Below are positions 51,154-60,552 of a DNA stretch of 64,000 bases, in pieces. The stretch's first letter is position 1; every line of letters starts with the position of its first letter. The translations under genes were made by a program, and so were the position numbers. Under the pieces are notes generated by a model. That model saw only the letters and a list, made by a program, of their open reading frames with translations, had not been told where the DNA came from and searched no databases. Where the stretch lies: assembly GCA_903875445.1 (NCBI GenBank), contig CAIQWD010000116.1, forward strand, positions 62,001 through 126,000, written 5' to 3'. The DNA is from an uncultured delta proteobacterium. GTDB taxonomy: Bacteria; Desulfobacterota; Desulfobulbia; Desulfobulbales; Desulfocapsaceae.

Positions 51154-53154
51154 ATGATTGTTGCGGGAAAACTCATAGAATATCTCGATAATGGCAAGTT
51201 TGTTTGCGCTTTGGTGATCGAAAGCCAACCGAAACGACTCCGACTTATCAACCAGAACGGCAGGGAAGTTAATCTCCCGACATCGCGTGTCATCCATTGT
51301 TCAAACCAAACCCACTCTACCACTGTCGGCAGAGATGCTCTCACAAAACAACTGCGCGAAACCACTGAAAAACGCTGTTCCCTGATGAAAGACCTCAATT
51401 TGCAAGAGATCTGGGAACTGACCGCTGAAGATGGTTCCCATTCTTTTACGCCTGCCTTTCTCTCTGAACTTGCCTTTGGTGAAATTGCCAACGACGATTC
51501 CATTTCTGCTTTCCTCCGCTGTGTGTTTGAAGACAAACTGTTTTTCAAATACAAAGAAGGCCTCATCCTTGCCAACCACCCTGAGAAAGTTGAACAGCTT
51601 CAGATCCAATTTGCCAAGGAAAGAAAACGAGAACAACTCATTGAAGAGGGAGCAGCCTTCATTATCGGAATCCTCTCTGCCAACTCTCCCCCGGAACAAC
51701 TCGGTGCCGTGGAGGAGGAGACTCTGAGAATTCTCCGCGACTATTATCTTTTTGGCAGTGAATCAACCGAAGCTGATCTCGCCCAGAAGTTATTAAAAAC
51801 AGCGGGACTCCACAAGCCTCACGATCCTTTTCATCTGCTGGTCAAAACCGGCATCTGGTCGGCCAATGAGAACATCCCTCTTCTTCGGCATGAACTTCCC
51901 GTCAATTTCTCGCTGGCCGCAAGGCAGCAGGCAGAACTCATTCTGCAGCGTAGTCAGGAGGAACTTTTTAGTGATCCCGGCAGGACTAATCTCACGCATC
52001 TTCACCCTATTACCATTGACGGTCCCACCACCCTTGACTTTGATGATGCCCTCACGGTTCAGGAACAAGAGGGCAACTATCTGGTCGGTATACATATCTC
52101 CGATGTAGCCCATTATGTCCGCCCCGGCGACCCGCTGTTTCTGGAAACGATGCGCAGAGGCACCTCCATCTATTTTCCCGAGGGGCAGATTCCCATGCTG
52201 CCCCGCCACCTTTCCCAAGGGATCTGCAGTCTTATTCAGGACGAAACACGCGCCACCTTGAGTTTTATGGTACTGCTTTCAGCCGACGCAGAAGTGTTGA
52301 AAGTAAGGATATTCCCGTCAATCATCAAGGTAAAGAGGCGTCTCACCTATGAAGAGGTTGACAGGATGCTGGACACCGATCCGGAAATACGGTTGCTGGA
52401 TATCTTGCGCCGCAAGCTGCGGGCTCGACGTCTGCAAAACGGCGCACTCCTGTTGCCATTTCCCGATGTAAATATCTTTATCGATCATCAGGGCAAAGTT
52501 CACGTCAATCTCAGCAAAAGTGACACCCCCTCCAGAACTATAGTGTCGGAAATGATGATCCTGGCTAACAGCGAAGCCGCAAAATATGTGGCTGATCGCA
52601 TGGTTCCCGGCCTATTCAGATCGCAGCCGGTACTCCAGAACAGAATTGTTTTCGGGGAAGATGACGACCTTTTCCAAAACACTTTACAACGGAAAAATAT
52701 CCCTCGCGGAGAACTCTCCACTTCAGCCAAATCGCACAGTGGGCTAGGGGTTTCACACTATACAACGGTCACTTCGCCTATTCGTCGGTTGCTTGACTTG
52801 GTCATGCAGCATCAACTTAATTCCATCATCCGCCGTCAAGAACCCAGCTTTACCGAAGAAATGTGCAAGGATTTCACTTCGGTCCTTACCCGCACCCTGA
52901 CGACCGCACAAATTGTTCGGCAACAACGCCAGCGATACTGGTTGCTCAAGTATTTGGCTGACCGGCAAGGCCAATATATCGATGCCCTTGTGATCCAGGC
53001 CGGTCCCAAGCGAATCAATCTGCTTCTTACCGACATTCTCATGGATATTGATCTGCCTCCACCGGGAGGAAAAAACATGAGCCCAAACACTTTGGTTAAA
53101 GTGCAAATCGTCAAATCCGATCCGCTTGACAACATCATTCGCTTTGATTGGTGA
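51154..53154 (+). CDS. RNase II/R family 3'-5' exoribonuclease
   Basis: The protein has 666 residues from the ATG at 51154. An N-terminal RNA-binding region is followed by the RNB catalytic domain at about 290-590, with acidic site TLDFDDALTVQ and GIHISDVAHYV. Other family segments are MRRGTSIYFPEGQIPMLP and HYTTVTSPIRRLLDLV. The C-terminus looks like a short S1-type fold. It is nearer in length to RNase II than RNase R. It degrades single-stranded RNA from the 3' end. The ribosome site is weak. The DAC-like protein gene follows 106 bases later. Confidence 0.9.
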   Translation: MIVAGKLIEYLDNGKFVCALVIESQPKRLRLINQNGREVNLPTSRVIHCSNQTHSTTVGRDALTKQLRETTEKRCSLMKDLNLQEIWELTAEDGSHSFTPAFLSELAFGEIANDDSISAFLRCVFEDKLFFKYKEGLILANHPEKVEQLQIQFAKERKREQLIEEGAAFIIGILSANSPPEQLGAVEEETLRILRDYYLFGSESTEADLAQKLLKTAGLHKPHDPFHLLVKTGIWSANENIPLLRHELPVNFSLAARQQAELILQRSQEELFSDPGRTNLTHLHPITIDGPTTLDFDDALTVQEQEGNYLVGIHISDVAHYVRPGDPLFLETMRRGTSIYFPEGQIPMLPRHLSQGICSLIQDETRATLSFMVLLSADAEVLKVRIFPSIIKVKRRLTYEEVDRMLDTDPEIRLLDILRRKLRARRLQNGALLLPFPDVNIFIDHQGKVHVNLSKSDTPSRTIVSEMMILANSEAAKYVADRMVPGLFRSQPVLQNRIVFGEDDDLFQNTLQRKNIPRGELSTSAKSHSGLGVSHYTTVTSPIRRLLDLVMQHQLNSIIRRQEPSFTEEMCKDFTSVLTRTLTTAQIVRQQRQRYWLLKYLADRQGQYIDALVIQAGPKRINLLLTDILMDIDLPPPGGKNMSPNTLVKVQIVKSDPLDNIIRFDW

Positions 53155-53260
53155 TCAGAAGTTGGTAAACTCCCCAAGGTGGTGCCTTTACCAATTTGCG
53201 AATAATTCCCTGAAAAGGACAGGTCCGACATTGCGCTATAATTCCTTTGTAAGCCGATGT

Positions 53261-54670
53261 ATGCAAGAAACCCTCAGCGGTCTGCGAGATGGGTTGTCCC
53301 GTTTTTCCGGGCCCAGCCGTTCAGCAATTATTTTTGCTCTGAAAAAGAATGACGCCTTGCAGATATACGATCCTCAAAATCTGTTGCACGGCCATGAACC
53401 GAAATTGCAGACCATGTATTTCCCTGGTGAGGGTTGGTGCAAACCGCTCGACACCAAATTCTTTAAAAACATGTATAACTACATTGAGCCGCAAGCCAAT
53501 CTACAGCTCGACGGACTGATATCCAACGGGGGGAGTTCCGGTCCGGTTTACTATCAAATGTGGTTTACCGAACACCATCCGAACATTTGCTCGATATTGC
53601 CAATTGAGTGCTGGCTAGAGCATGCCGTTTTACGATTTTCCCACGACATGGCTAAAGAGAGCAATCTTTATACAGGAATTTCAGGTAGTTTTTTGCGTGA
53701 ATATGCCACGCACGCTGTCCACGACTGCATTGTCGATAAGGCGGGACGGTTTCTCGGTCTCGACTTTCAAATCCATATCTACCCGGTTCTCGAAGCAATT
53801 CTCGGCATCTCAAAAACCAACGAAGAAGGAGTACGGCCTTACGGTGCATTGACTTTCATTGAACCGCGGTTTCTGCAAGATATCCGATTTCTCGCAAGAT
53901 TCAAGACGTCGGAACAGCCAATGCTCAGCAATTTCAAACACGTAAGAAAATTACTCCAAGCGGTGGAGCACTCAGACAGGACTCTGATTTCTGAAGGAAA
54001 AAATATTGTCGGCATTGCCGACAAGCATATCCCTCATTTTCATATAACCGCTGATTACAGCGGGAAATTAGGGTTCTTATCGGCTGGAGAAGAAACCCTT
54101 TGCAGTTTTCATGATGGCAGCTACAGCTCCAAGACCCACAGAGCCAAGCTCTTTGAAGTGGAAGAAGCCTTGCTGGATTTTGATCTGGCACCTTCCATAG
54201 GTAGTGACATGTTTCAGATCATTGCCACGCTGGTGCATAACGCCGAAGACAAAAAATTCGGCTGCACCTTTGTCATCGATCTAGCACCGGTTCCAACCGC
54301 TACCGCTGGACAGGCATTAACCCCGCCGATCAATTTGCGACAATCACGGGAATTAGCTCTTGCCGCCGCACTCTCAAAAGTGGACGGCGCACTCCATATT
54401 CGCGCCGATCTACACTTGTACGCCTTTGCCTGTCTGTTGGACGGGCACAGGGTTGCCAATGAGGACAGGTCGCGTGGCGCCCGTTACAACTCCGCTTTGC
54501 GTTTCACTTCCCAGCATCCGCAAACCATTGTCGTCGTGGTGTCTGCCGACCGACCGGCATCAATTTTCCAACAAGGAAAAGAACTTAAGAATAGCTACGA
54601 CGACAACCTTTCTTCGCGGTGTGACCTTTTCCCCATGCCGCTCGAGGAATGGCTAAAAACGACGGATTAA
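53261..54670 (+). CDS. Protein with divergent C-terminal DisA/DAC-like domain
   Basis: The protein has 469 residues if started at the first ATG at 53261; an upstream TTG at 53230 is also possible. The N-terminal 320 residues form a domain I cannot name. The last 140 residues resemble the diadenylate cyclase fold: LALAAALSKVDGALHIRADL gives the DGA motif, SRGARYNSALRF stands where GTRHRAA is expected, and TIVVVVSADRPASIF matches the VVSEExGxIS strand. The RHR motif is thus changed to RYN, so c-di-AMP synthesis is doubtful. It may be a sensor-DAC protein of the kinds described by domain surveys. It follows the exoribonuclease and may be co-transcribed. Confidence 0.6.
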   Translation: MQETLSGLRDGLSRFSGPSRSAIIFALKKNDALQIYDPQNLLHGHEPKLQTMYFPGEGWCKPLDTKFFKNMYNYIEPQANLQLDGLISNGGSSGPVYYQMWFTEHHPNICSILPIECWLEHAVLRFSHDMAKESNLYTGISGSFLREYATHAVHDCIVDKAGRFLGLDFQIHIYPVLEAILGISKTNEEGVRPYGALTFIEPRFLQDIRFLARFKTSEQPMLSNFKHVRKLLQAVEHSDRTLISEGKNIVGIADKHIPHFHITADYSGKLGFLSAGEETLCSFHDGSYSSKTHRAKLFEVEEALLDFDLAPSIGSDMFQIIATLVHNAEDKKFGCTFVIDLAPVPTATAGQALTPPINLRQSRELALAAALSKVDGALHIRADLHLYAFACLLDGHRVANEDRSRGARYNSALRFTSQHPQTIVVVVSADRPASIFQQGKELKNSYDDNLSSRCDLFPMPLEEWLKTTD

Positions 54671-54701
54671 GAAACTCTCGAAACAGGATCAGAATCCCTT
54701 C

Positions 54702-54956
54702 TTACAGTTCATGAACCCAAGCAGGTATCCGATTGAGGATGTAATTCTGAACTGCTTCTTTTTTTTGACCTGCGTCAACCTTGCCAACAGCCGCCATTAC
54801 TTCTTCGAAGTCAAACCAACAGAGTTCCTTATCGTCCAAACTGTAAACCATTAAAATGCGTTTTTCAGGTGTATCGACATCCTCTTCTTCTTGAATGGCC
54901 CCTACAAGTTTTACCGCCTCGTGGTAACTTATGAATTTTATTTCCTCTGCGCTCAT
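54702..54956 (-). CDS. Hypothetical acidic protein, 84 residues
   Basis: I do not recognise this small acidic, soluble protein, rich in E, D, V and A, with FISYHEAVKLVGAIQEEEDV at the front and ICW/CWFDF-like aromatic core residues. It has no membrane segment or signal. A GAGGAGTT ribosome site lies directly before the ATG, which supports translation. It is convergent with the DAC-like gene and lies about 60 bases downstream of the rpmB terminator, so it probably has its own promoter. Confidence 0.6.
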   Translation of the reverse strand: MSAEEIKFISYHEAVKLVGAIQEEEDVDTPEKRILMVYSLDDKELCWFDFEEVMAAVGKVDAGQKKEAVQNYILNRIPAWVHEL

Positions 54957-55018
54957 GGATAACTCCTCTTCTCGAAAAACCGAACACGTACTTTCATCCA
55001 GCGAATCAGTATAAACAC

Positions 55019-55052
55019 AAAAAGGCGAGGAGGAACATGTTCCTCTCGCCTT
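55019..55052 (-). terminator. Intrinsic terminator downstream of rpmB
   Basis: AAGGCGAG-AGGAACA pairs with TGTTCCT-CTCGCCTT with one bulged G; on the minus strand it is followed by TTTTTGTGTT. It lies about 22 bases after the rpmB stop. Confidence 0.8.
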
Positions 55053-55073
55053 CAGTAGTAACCATTATTTTTC

Positions 55074-55268
55074 TCAGGCTGCTTTTACAACCGCTCCAGA
55101 TCTGATGCATCTGGTGCACACCCTGGTTTTTTTGGTGTTTCCGCCGGCGCTTGCCATATGCACGGTTTTTAAATTGGGAAGCCAACGTCTTTTGGTCTTG
55201 TTATGAGCATGGGAAACATTGTTGCCCGTTACTGGTCCCTTGCCACAGATTTCGCATACTTTCGCCAT
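55074..55268 (-). CDS. rpmB: 50S ribosomal protein L28
   Basis: The 64-residue L28 begins [12 protein letters not shown] with [19 protein letters not shown], the core of the family. It is the cysteine-containing (zinc-binding) form: CEIC near the N-terminus and CTRC near the C-terminus. It binds 23S rRNA in the large subunit. AAGGAGAAAA precedes the ATG and a clear terminator follows, so it is monocistronic. Confidence 0.97.
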   Translation of the reverse strand: MAKVCEICGKGPVTGNNVSHAHNKTKRRWLPNLKTVHMASAGGNTKKTRVCTRCIRSGAVVKAA

Positions 55269-55539
55269 GTTTTTCTCCTTCTATCCCCTCCCCTGCCCAA
55301 TTACAGACAAATGGGGAATGCATGAATGGTTTGCTAGCAAATAATGAATCAGAATCTGCCTTATTAACCTCTTTTATGATGATTGGCAAGTATTTTTACA
55401 TCGATCCCGGTCATGAAAATTGTGGTGCTGTTGCGAAAAAATGTTTAACATCAAATAACTTTTTTGTGCCGCTGGACATTTCAATTTTACTGCCTGGTCG
55501 GCATACCTCACTCACTTCTTCTTACCTTTCTTCTCCGGA

Positions 55540-56874
55540 ATGAAACTGATCAACCACCTTTGGGCCTTCTTTGCTTCCGTGCAATTGGCCATTTTGACCC
55601 TCAGCTCCATTGCCATAACATCTATTATTGGCACTCTCATTCCCCAAGGAGAATCGCATGCCTTTTATGTGGACAAATTCGGTGCCAAAACCGCCATGTT
55701 TTTCCAGATTCTCGACATTCCCGCCATGTATTCTTCATGGTGGTTTTACGGACTCCTCGGATTACTCAGCGCCAATCTAATAATTTGCAGCTGTGACAGA
55801 TTTCCAGCTGTTTGGCAGATCATTACCGCCGACAACCTAGCAATTCCCCTCGAACGTGTTGAAAAAATGAGTTCTTTCCAGCAGTGGTCAACATCTTCCG
55901 AAAGGTTTGACAGCATCGACTGGCCGGTCGCATTGGCCACTTGCGGATGGCGCTGGCACACGAAAAACCTCGGAAAAAATTCATTCTCCTTCGCTCAGAA
56001 GGGGCGCTGGAGCCGAGTTGGCGTTTATATCGTCCATGGGTCGATTCTGATTATTTTCGTTGGTGCTATCATCGGGCATTTCTTTGGTTTCAAAGGCAGC
56101 GTTATGATTCCGGAATTGCACAGCACAGAGAAGATATATACTCATCTCAATTCCATGCCGATTGACCTCGGTTTTACAATCCGTAATGACGCCTTTGGTA
56201 TCGAATTTTATGACAACGGTATGCCTAAGGAATACAAAAGCACTCTGACGATCCTGGAAAACGGCAGGGAAATTTTCCAAAAAGATATTAAGGTGAACAA
56301 CCCGCTGAGCCATAAAGGCATCACCTTCTATCAATCCAGTTACCAGGGACATCAGGAATTCCTGATGCGAATCACCGACACAGCCACCAGTGAAAGTCGA
56401 CAATTTTCGTTACCATTTCAGCAACAACTCTCCTGGGATGATAAAAACCTGCGTTTCGGGATCATCAACGCCGAGGCAACCGGACAGAGAGTGCTTCGTG
56501 CCAAAGTCTGGTTCAAAGGAGGCGAGGAACCGGCCATTACAGAATGGCTTACCAATAACGGGATTATCTCAATCACCAGCGGCGGGAAAAACTATTCTCT
56601 GCAAGTCAAACAGTTGTATTCAACAGGCCTGCAGGTGGCCAAGGATCCGGGTGTATGGATAGTTTATGCAGGCTGCGGACTCCTTCTTCTCGGTTTATAT
56701 ATGGCCTTTTTCTTATCCCACAAAAGAATTTGGCTGTATCAGCAGGTTACTGCCACTGGAGTGTCGGTGTTTCTGGCCGGTTCTTCTAATAAAAACAAAC
56801 CGGCTTTCGCAAAAGTGTTCACCAGACTTGAAGATCTTATCAGTCAGACCATTGGTCATCATGACAGGGAATAA
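55540..56874 (+). CDS. resB: Cytochrome c maturation protein ResB/Ccs1
   Basis: The protein has 444 residues. Three membrane helices in the first 100 (VQLAILTLSSIAITSIIGTLIPQ, a second near WWFYGLLGLLSANLIIC, and one after about 165 near ILIIFVGAIIGHFFG) precede a large periplasmic domain with HSTEKIYTHLNSMP and SHKGITFYQSSYQG, and a last helix near residue 375 (VWIVYAGCGLLLLGLYM). ResB and CcsA together form the system II synthase that exports heme and attaches it to CxxCH motifs. ccsA follows 50 bases later. It should serve the cytochromes in this window. Confidence 0.92.
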   Translation: MKLINHLWAFFASVQLAILTLSSIAITSIIGTLIPQGESHAFYVDKFGAKTAMFFQILDIPAMYSSWWFYGLLGLLSANLIICSCDRFPAVWQIITADNLAIPLERVEKMSSFQQWSTSSERFDSIDWPVALATCGWRWHTKNLGKNSFSFAQKGRWSRVGVYIVHGSILIIFVGAIIGHFFGFKGSVMIPELHSTEKIYTHLNSMPIDLGFTIRNDAFGIEFYDNGMPKEYKSTLTILENGREIFQKDIKVNNPLSHKGITFYQSSYQGHQEFLMRITDTATSESRQFSLPFQQQLSWDDKNLRFGIINAEATGQRVLRAKVWFKGGEEPAITEWLTNNGIISITSGGKNYSLQVKQLYSTGLQVAKDPGVWIVYAGCGLLLLGLYMAFFLSHKRIWLYQQVTATGVSVFLAGSSNKNKPAFAKVFTRLEDLISQTIGHHDRE

Positions 56875-56924
56875 TTCTGAACGGAAAATGGCGAAGGCTA
56901 CGAGAAAGCACACGGAGTAAAGGT

Positions 56925-57779
56925 ATGGATAGCTCTCAATTACTTGGAATCACAACATTCACCTACTTGTTTTCGACACTGCTCTACGTCTTTTTATTGG
57001 TGTTTAAGACGCCTCGACTGGGCCCAATTACCACTTTTTTCACGGTCGTAGCATTCCTTATACAAACGGCAGGCATCGCCTTACGTTGGGTTGAATCATA
57101 CCAGATGGGAATTGGTCATGCCCCTCTTACCAATATGTACGAATCAGTAGTGTTCTTTGCCTGGACAATTATTGCTCTCTATTTGGCAATTGAATGGATA
57201 TTCAATACCAGGATGATTGGAGCCTTTGCAGTTCCTCTCGCCTTTCTTGCCATGGCCTATGCCTCGTTTGCCGGCAATATCGGTAAAAGCATCTCGCCCT
57301 TGGTTCCGGCCTTACAATCCAATTGGCTGATTGCTCACGTAATCACCTGTTTTGTCGGTTATGCGGCGTTTGCCGTGGCTGCCGGCCTGGGAATAATGTA
57401 TCTCCTGAAGAACCAATCACAAGCCGCCGGAGAATCATTGACTGCCAAAACAGACCACCTTCCTTCTTTATCCTTCATTGACGATCTCATCCATAAGACC
57501 ATGATTTTCGGTTTCATCTGGTTGAGCGCCGGGATTATTACCGGAGCCATCTGGGCGAATTCTGCTTGGGGAACGTATTGGAGTTGGGATCCGAAGGAAA
57601 CATGGTCACTTATTACCTGGTTTTTTTATGCCATAACCCTGCACGCAAGATACACCAGAGGATGGGCAGGCAAACGAATCGCCTTGCTGGCCATTCTGGG
57701 AATTGTTTCTGTATTGTTTACCTATTATGGAGTCAATTTTCTCCTCTCCGGGCTGCACAGCTACGGTTCCGGCTCATGA
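56925..57779 (+). CDS. ccsA: Cytochrome c biogenesis protein CcsA/ResC
   Basis: This 284-residue polytopic protein has about eight membrane helices. The heme-handling WWD domain reads WGTYWSWDPKETWSLITW, and conserved histidines lie in LIAHVITCFVGY and near FYAITLHARYT. It delivers heme to the periplasmic side and joins it to apocytochromes with ResB. The ATG at 56925 has GTAAAGG upstream. It is followed by the cytochrome c3-like gene, which has its own promoter. Confidence 0.94.
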   Translation: MDSSQLLGITTFTYLFSTLLYVFLLVFKTPRLGPITTFFTVVAFLIQTAGIALRWVESYQMGIGHAPLTNMYESVVFFAWTIIALYLAIEWIFNTRMIGAFAVPLAFLAMAYASFAGNIGKSISPLVPALQSNWLIAHVITCFVGYAAFAVAAGLGIMYLLKNQSQAAGESLTAKTDHLPSLSFIDDLIHKTMIFGFIWLSAGIITGAIWANSAWGTYWSWDPKETWSLITWFFYAITLHARYTRGWAGKRIALLAILGIVSVLFTYYGVNFLLSGLHSYGSGS

Positions 57780-57828
57780 TTCAACTTCAGCCGAGTGATT
57801 TTCTTATGTTAACAGCGGGTTAAGATGT

Positions 57829-57857
57829 TTGACAAAGTCGCCTGAAAACTGTATATA
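57829..57857 (+). promoter_or_regulatory. Sigma-70 promoter for the cytochrome c3-like gene
   Basis: A perfect TTGACA at 57829-57834, a 17-base spacer and TATATA at 57852-57857 lie about 70 bases before the ATG at 57925. The -35 coincides with the spurious TTG start in the ORF track. Confidence 0.65.
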
Positions 57858-57924
57858 TAGCAAGTTTAAGTCACAGAGGTGTTGCCATAACTCAATTCAT
57901 TTAACCAAGAGAGGAAAGAACAAG

Positions 57925-58344
57925 ATGAAGAAGATTATTGCCTGCAGTTTTGTGTCGTTATGCATGTTGCTTGGAACAGTTATTTTCACTCTTGCTGCCG
58001 GTAATACCGGACCTGCCGATATCACCCTTGACGAAGGCGGCAAGAAGCCTGCTCAATTTACGCATAAAAATCACCAGGACAGGCTCAAATGTGGGGAATG
58101 CCACCACCAAATGACCGCTGACGGCAAACAAAGTCCTTATGTCGAAGGTCAGGAAATTAAAAAATGTGTTACCTGCCATAATTCTACCGTTCTTGCAGGC
58201 AGAATGAAGGACAAACTGGCTCTCGACACCTTTAAAGGTGCCGGCCATGGGAATTGCCTTGAGTGCCACAAAGCTAAAAAAGACGAACCGGCTATCAAGG
58301 ATAAGAAGATTGATAAGTGTGAAAATTGTCATCCAAAGAAATAA
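57925..58344 (+). CDS. Periplasmic cytochrome c3-like tetraheme protein
   Basis: With the ATG at 57925 (GAGAGGAAAG upstream) the protein has 139 residues and a signal peptide (FVSLCMLLGTVIFTLAAG). Four CxxCH motifs are visible: CGECHH, CVTCH, CLECH and CENCH, with extra histidines in THKNHQ and AGHGNC that can be distal ligands. This is the layout of the class III cytochrome c3 group, which shuttles electrons between periplasmic hydrogenases or formate dehydrogenases and membrane complexes in sulfate reducers. It is encoded directly after the resB-ccsA maturation genes. The lysine-rich surface also fits the family. Confidence 0.9.
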   Translation: MKKIIACSFVSLCMLLGTVIFTLAAGNTGPADITLDEGGKKPAQFTHKNHQDRLKCGECHHQMTADGKQSPYVEGQEIKKCVTCHNSTVLAGRMKDKLALDTFKGAGHGNCLECHKAKKDEPAIKDKKIDKCENCHPKK

Positions 58345-58375
58345 TAATTTGACAATAGCTTCGTTTGAAAAAAAT

Positions 58376-58407
58376 AAAAAAGGGTGTTCGATTGAACACC
58401 CTTTTTT
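58376..58407. terminator. Bidirectional terminator between cytochrome c3 gene and glyS
   Basis: An eight-base-pair stem, GGGTGTTC/GAACACCC, with a GATT loop is flanked by AAAAAA and TTTTTT. It can end transcription in either direction and sits between two converging genes. Confidence 0.85.
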
Positions 58408-58434
58408 ATTGATCGGAAGTGAAGAGTAAGAGGA

Positions 58435-60510
58435 TCAGTTATCCTGAAGGAGCGAGATATCGCCAATCTGGAGGATTAGATCTCCCAAAACCGTTAATAG
58501 ATTGAGCCGATTCTGCCGTATTGTCTGATCTTCCGCCATAACCATTACCCCCTCAAAGAAAGCGTCAACGGGCTCCTTCATCTTCAGCATACCTTCAAGG
58601 GCTTTTATATATTCTTTGTCGGCAATGCATTTTCCCATTTCCGCACGCACTTCCAGATAGAGATTGTAGAGATTCTTTTCCGTTTGCTGTTCAAAGAGGC
58701 TGACGTTCACCGTTGTTTCCCGGTTATTCTTGATTATGTTCTTCACTCTTTTGTATGAAGCGGCAAGCACCTTGAACGCCGGTTCTTCGCGAAGCTTGCG
58801 AATAGCATTGATGCGCAGCAGACAATCGTTAATATCGTCAAAGTTCACGGAAACAGCTGCCTCGACCACCTCGGCTGCCAGGCCGCGACTGATGCAGTCA
58901 TTGGCAAACCGTCCCTTAATGAAATTGACAACGGCGACAACCGTGTCATTGCCACCCGCCACCTTATTGCCATACAGGGCAAGGGCCTTGTGGACGATTT
59001 CATGCAGCGAAAAGGAGTAACCCTTCCCCTCTATAATATGCAGAATGGCCAGGGAAATACGCCTCAAGCCAAAGGGATCGGTGGTTCCGGTAGGCACTTG
59101 ACCAATTCCAAAACATCCGGCCAAGGTGTCGAATCGGTCGGCCAGAGCAAGCAAGGCCCCAAGATCGGTCGAGGGAATCTCAGCCCCGGCCCGCCTTGGC
59201 ATATAATGTTCAGTAATTGCCGTGGCGACACTTTTTGTCTCACCATCGTACAAGGCATAGGCTCCACCCATTATCCCCTGCAGAGTCGGAAATTCCCCCA
59301 CCATATTTGATAACAGGTCTGCCTTACAAAGAAACGCCGCCCGACAGCCATCGCCCGCTAAAGCCGGGTCGACCTTATCCGCCAGGGTTTTGACCAGTTT
59401 CACCAGTCTCTCTTTTTTTTCCAACATGGTTCCGAGTTTTGCCTGAAAGATAATGCCGTTCAGGTTGGTCGTGCGGTCTTCAAGGCGAATTTCTCGGTCA
59501 GTATTGAAGAAGAATAAGGCGTCTTCCAGTCTTGCCCGCAAAACACGCTGATGGCCTTTACGGGTAATGGCGGTGTCATTCACTTTGGTATTATTGACGG
59601 CAACAAAGCCCGGCAGTAATTGACCCGAGGAATTAACCACCGGGAAATATTTCTGATGCTCACGCATCGAGGTAATAAGTACTTCGGCCGGAAGTTGCAA
59701 AAATTTCTCGTCAAATAACCCGCAAATGCCGTATGGCATTTCAACGAGATTGGTAACTGTATCAACCAGGGCTTCATCAATTGCTACATGGCCATCCTCC
59801 AAATCAGAAGCTTGAGCAACGGCTTGCTTGATTTCCGATACCACCCGCGCTCTTCTCTTGACGGGATCAACCAGCACGAATCGAGCAGCCAATTGCTGCT
59901 CATAAGTTGCAAGAGAGTCAACCAGGAAACGTTCCTTGGCAAGAAACCTGTGCCCACCACTGCTGTTCGAGGTTTCGATTCCCTCATGAGTGAATCGTAT
60001 CACCTCGTCACCAAAAATTGCCGCCAGCCACTGAATGGGTCTGGCGAAAGCGTGACGGTTATCACCCCAACGCATCGATTTGGGAAACGACAGATCAAGA
60101 ATCAAGCCGTGCAAAAGTGCCGGCAACAGTGTTGCGGTTGCTACACCTTTTTGCTGCCGCAGCAGCATAAGGTATTCGCCCTTTGGAGTAGAAACCACCC
60201 GCAAATCACCGACATCCGCACCCTTGGATTTGGCGAATCCTTCTGCCGCCTTCGTCGCTTTTCCATTGGCATCAAAGCCGGCATTCTTTGACGGGCCAAG
60301 CAGTTCTTCGGTGATATCTTCCTGTTTCTCGGCAACATCTTTGACCATAAGTGTGAGACGCCTTGGCGTTCCCATGACCGTCGGAGAGCCACAAGCAATC
60401 TTCAGTTCCGACGCCTTCTCGGCGAACCTGTTTCGCAAATGAGTAAGCGCCGGTTCAAGAAAACTTGCCGGTATCTCTTCCATTCCAATTTCAAAGAGTA
60501 GATCTCGCAT
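58435..60510 (-). CDS. glyS: Glycyl-tRNA synthetase beta subunit
   Basis: The 691-residue beta subunit has the family start LLFEIGMEEIPASFLEPAL and the segments GTPRRLTLMVKDV, KSMRWGDNRHAFARPIQWL and EHQKYFPV. The alpha subunit gene glyQ is not in the window and would be needed for activity. The beta subunit binds tRNA-Gly and works with the catalytic alpha subunit. The gene is the last of a minus-strand run that starts beyond the right edge with dnaJ. Confidence 0.96.
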   Translation of the reverse strand: MRDLLFEIGMEEIPASFLEPALTHLRNRFAEKASELKIACGSPTVMGTPRRLTLMVKDVAEKQEDITEELLGPSKNAGFDANGKATKAAEGFAKSKGADVGDLRVVSTPKGEYLMLLRQQKGVATATLLPALLHGLILDLSFPKSMRWGDNRHAFARPIQWLAAIFGDEVIRFTHEGIETSNSSGGHRFLAKERFLVDSLATYEQQLAARFVLVDPVKRRARVVSEIKQAVAQASDLEDGHVAIDEALVDTVTNLVEMPYGICGLFDEKFLQLPAEVLITSMREHQKYFPVVNSSGQLLPGFVAVNNTKVNDTAITRKGHQRVLRARLEDALFFFNTDREIRLEDRTTNLNGIIFQAKLGTMLEKKERLVKLVKTLADKVDPALAGDGCRAAFLCKADLLSNMVGEFPTLQGIMGGAYALYDGETKSVATAITEHYMPRRAGAEIPSTDLGALLALADRFDTLAGCFGIGQVPTGTTDPFGLRRISLAILHIIEGKGYSFSLHEIVHKALALYGNKVAGGNDTVVAVVNFIKGRFANDCISRGLAAEVVEAAVSVNFDDINDCLLRINAIRKLREEPAFKVLAASYKRVKNIIKNNRETTVNVSLFEQQTEKNLYNLYLEVRAEMGKCIADKEYIKALEGMLKMKEPVDAFFEGVMVMAEDQTIRQNRLNLLTVLGDLILQIGDISLLQDN

Positions 60511-60552
60511 GAGAATATGTTGTAAAAAGGTTTATTGGTAATAAACGCCGGC

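Noticed and set aside
55320-55543. Short plus-strand ORF upstream of resB (MNGLLANNESES...)
   Set aside because: It lies in the rpmB-resB gap with no ribosome site or known motif, and runs into the resB start in another frame.
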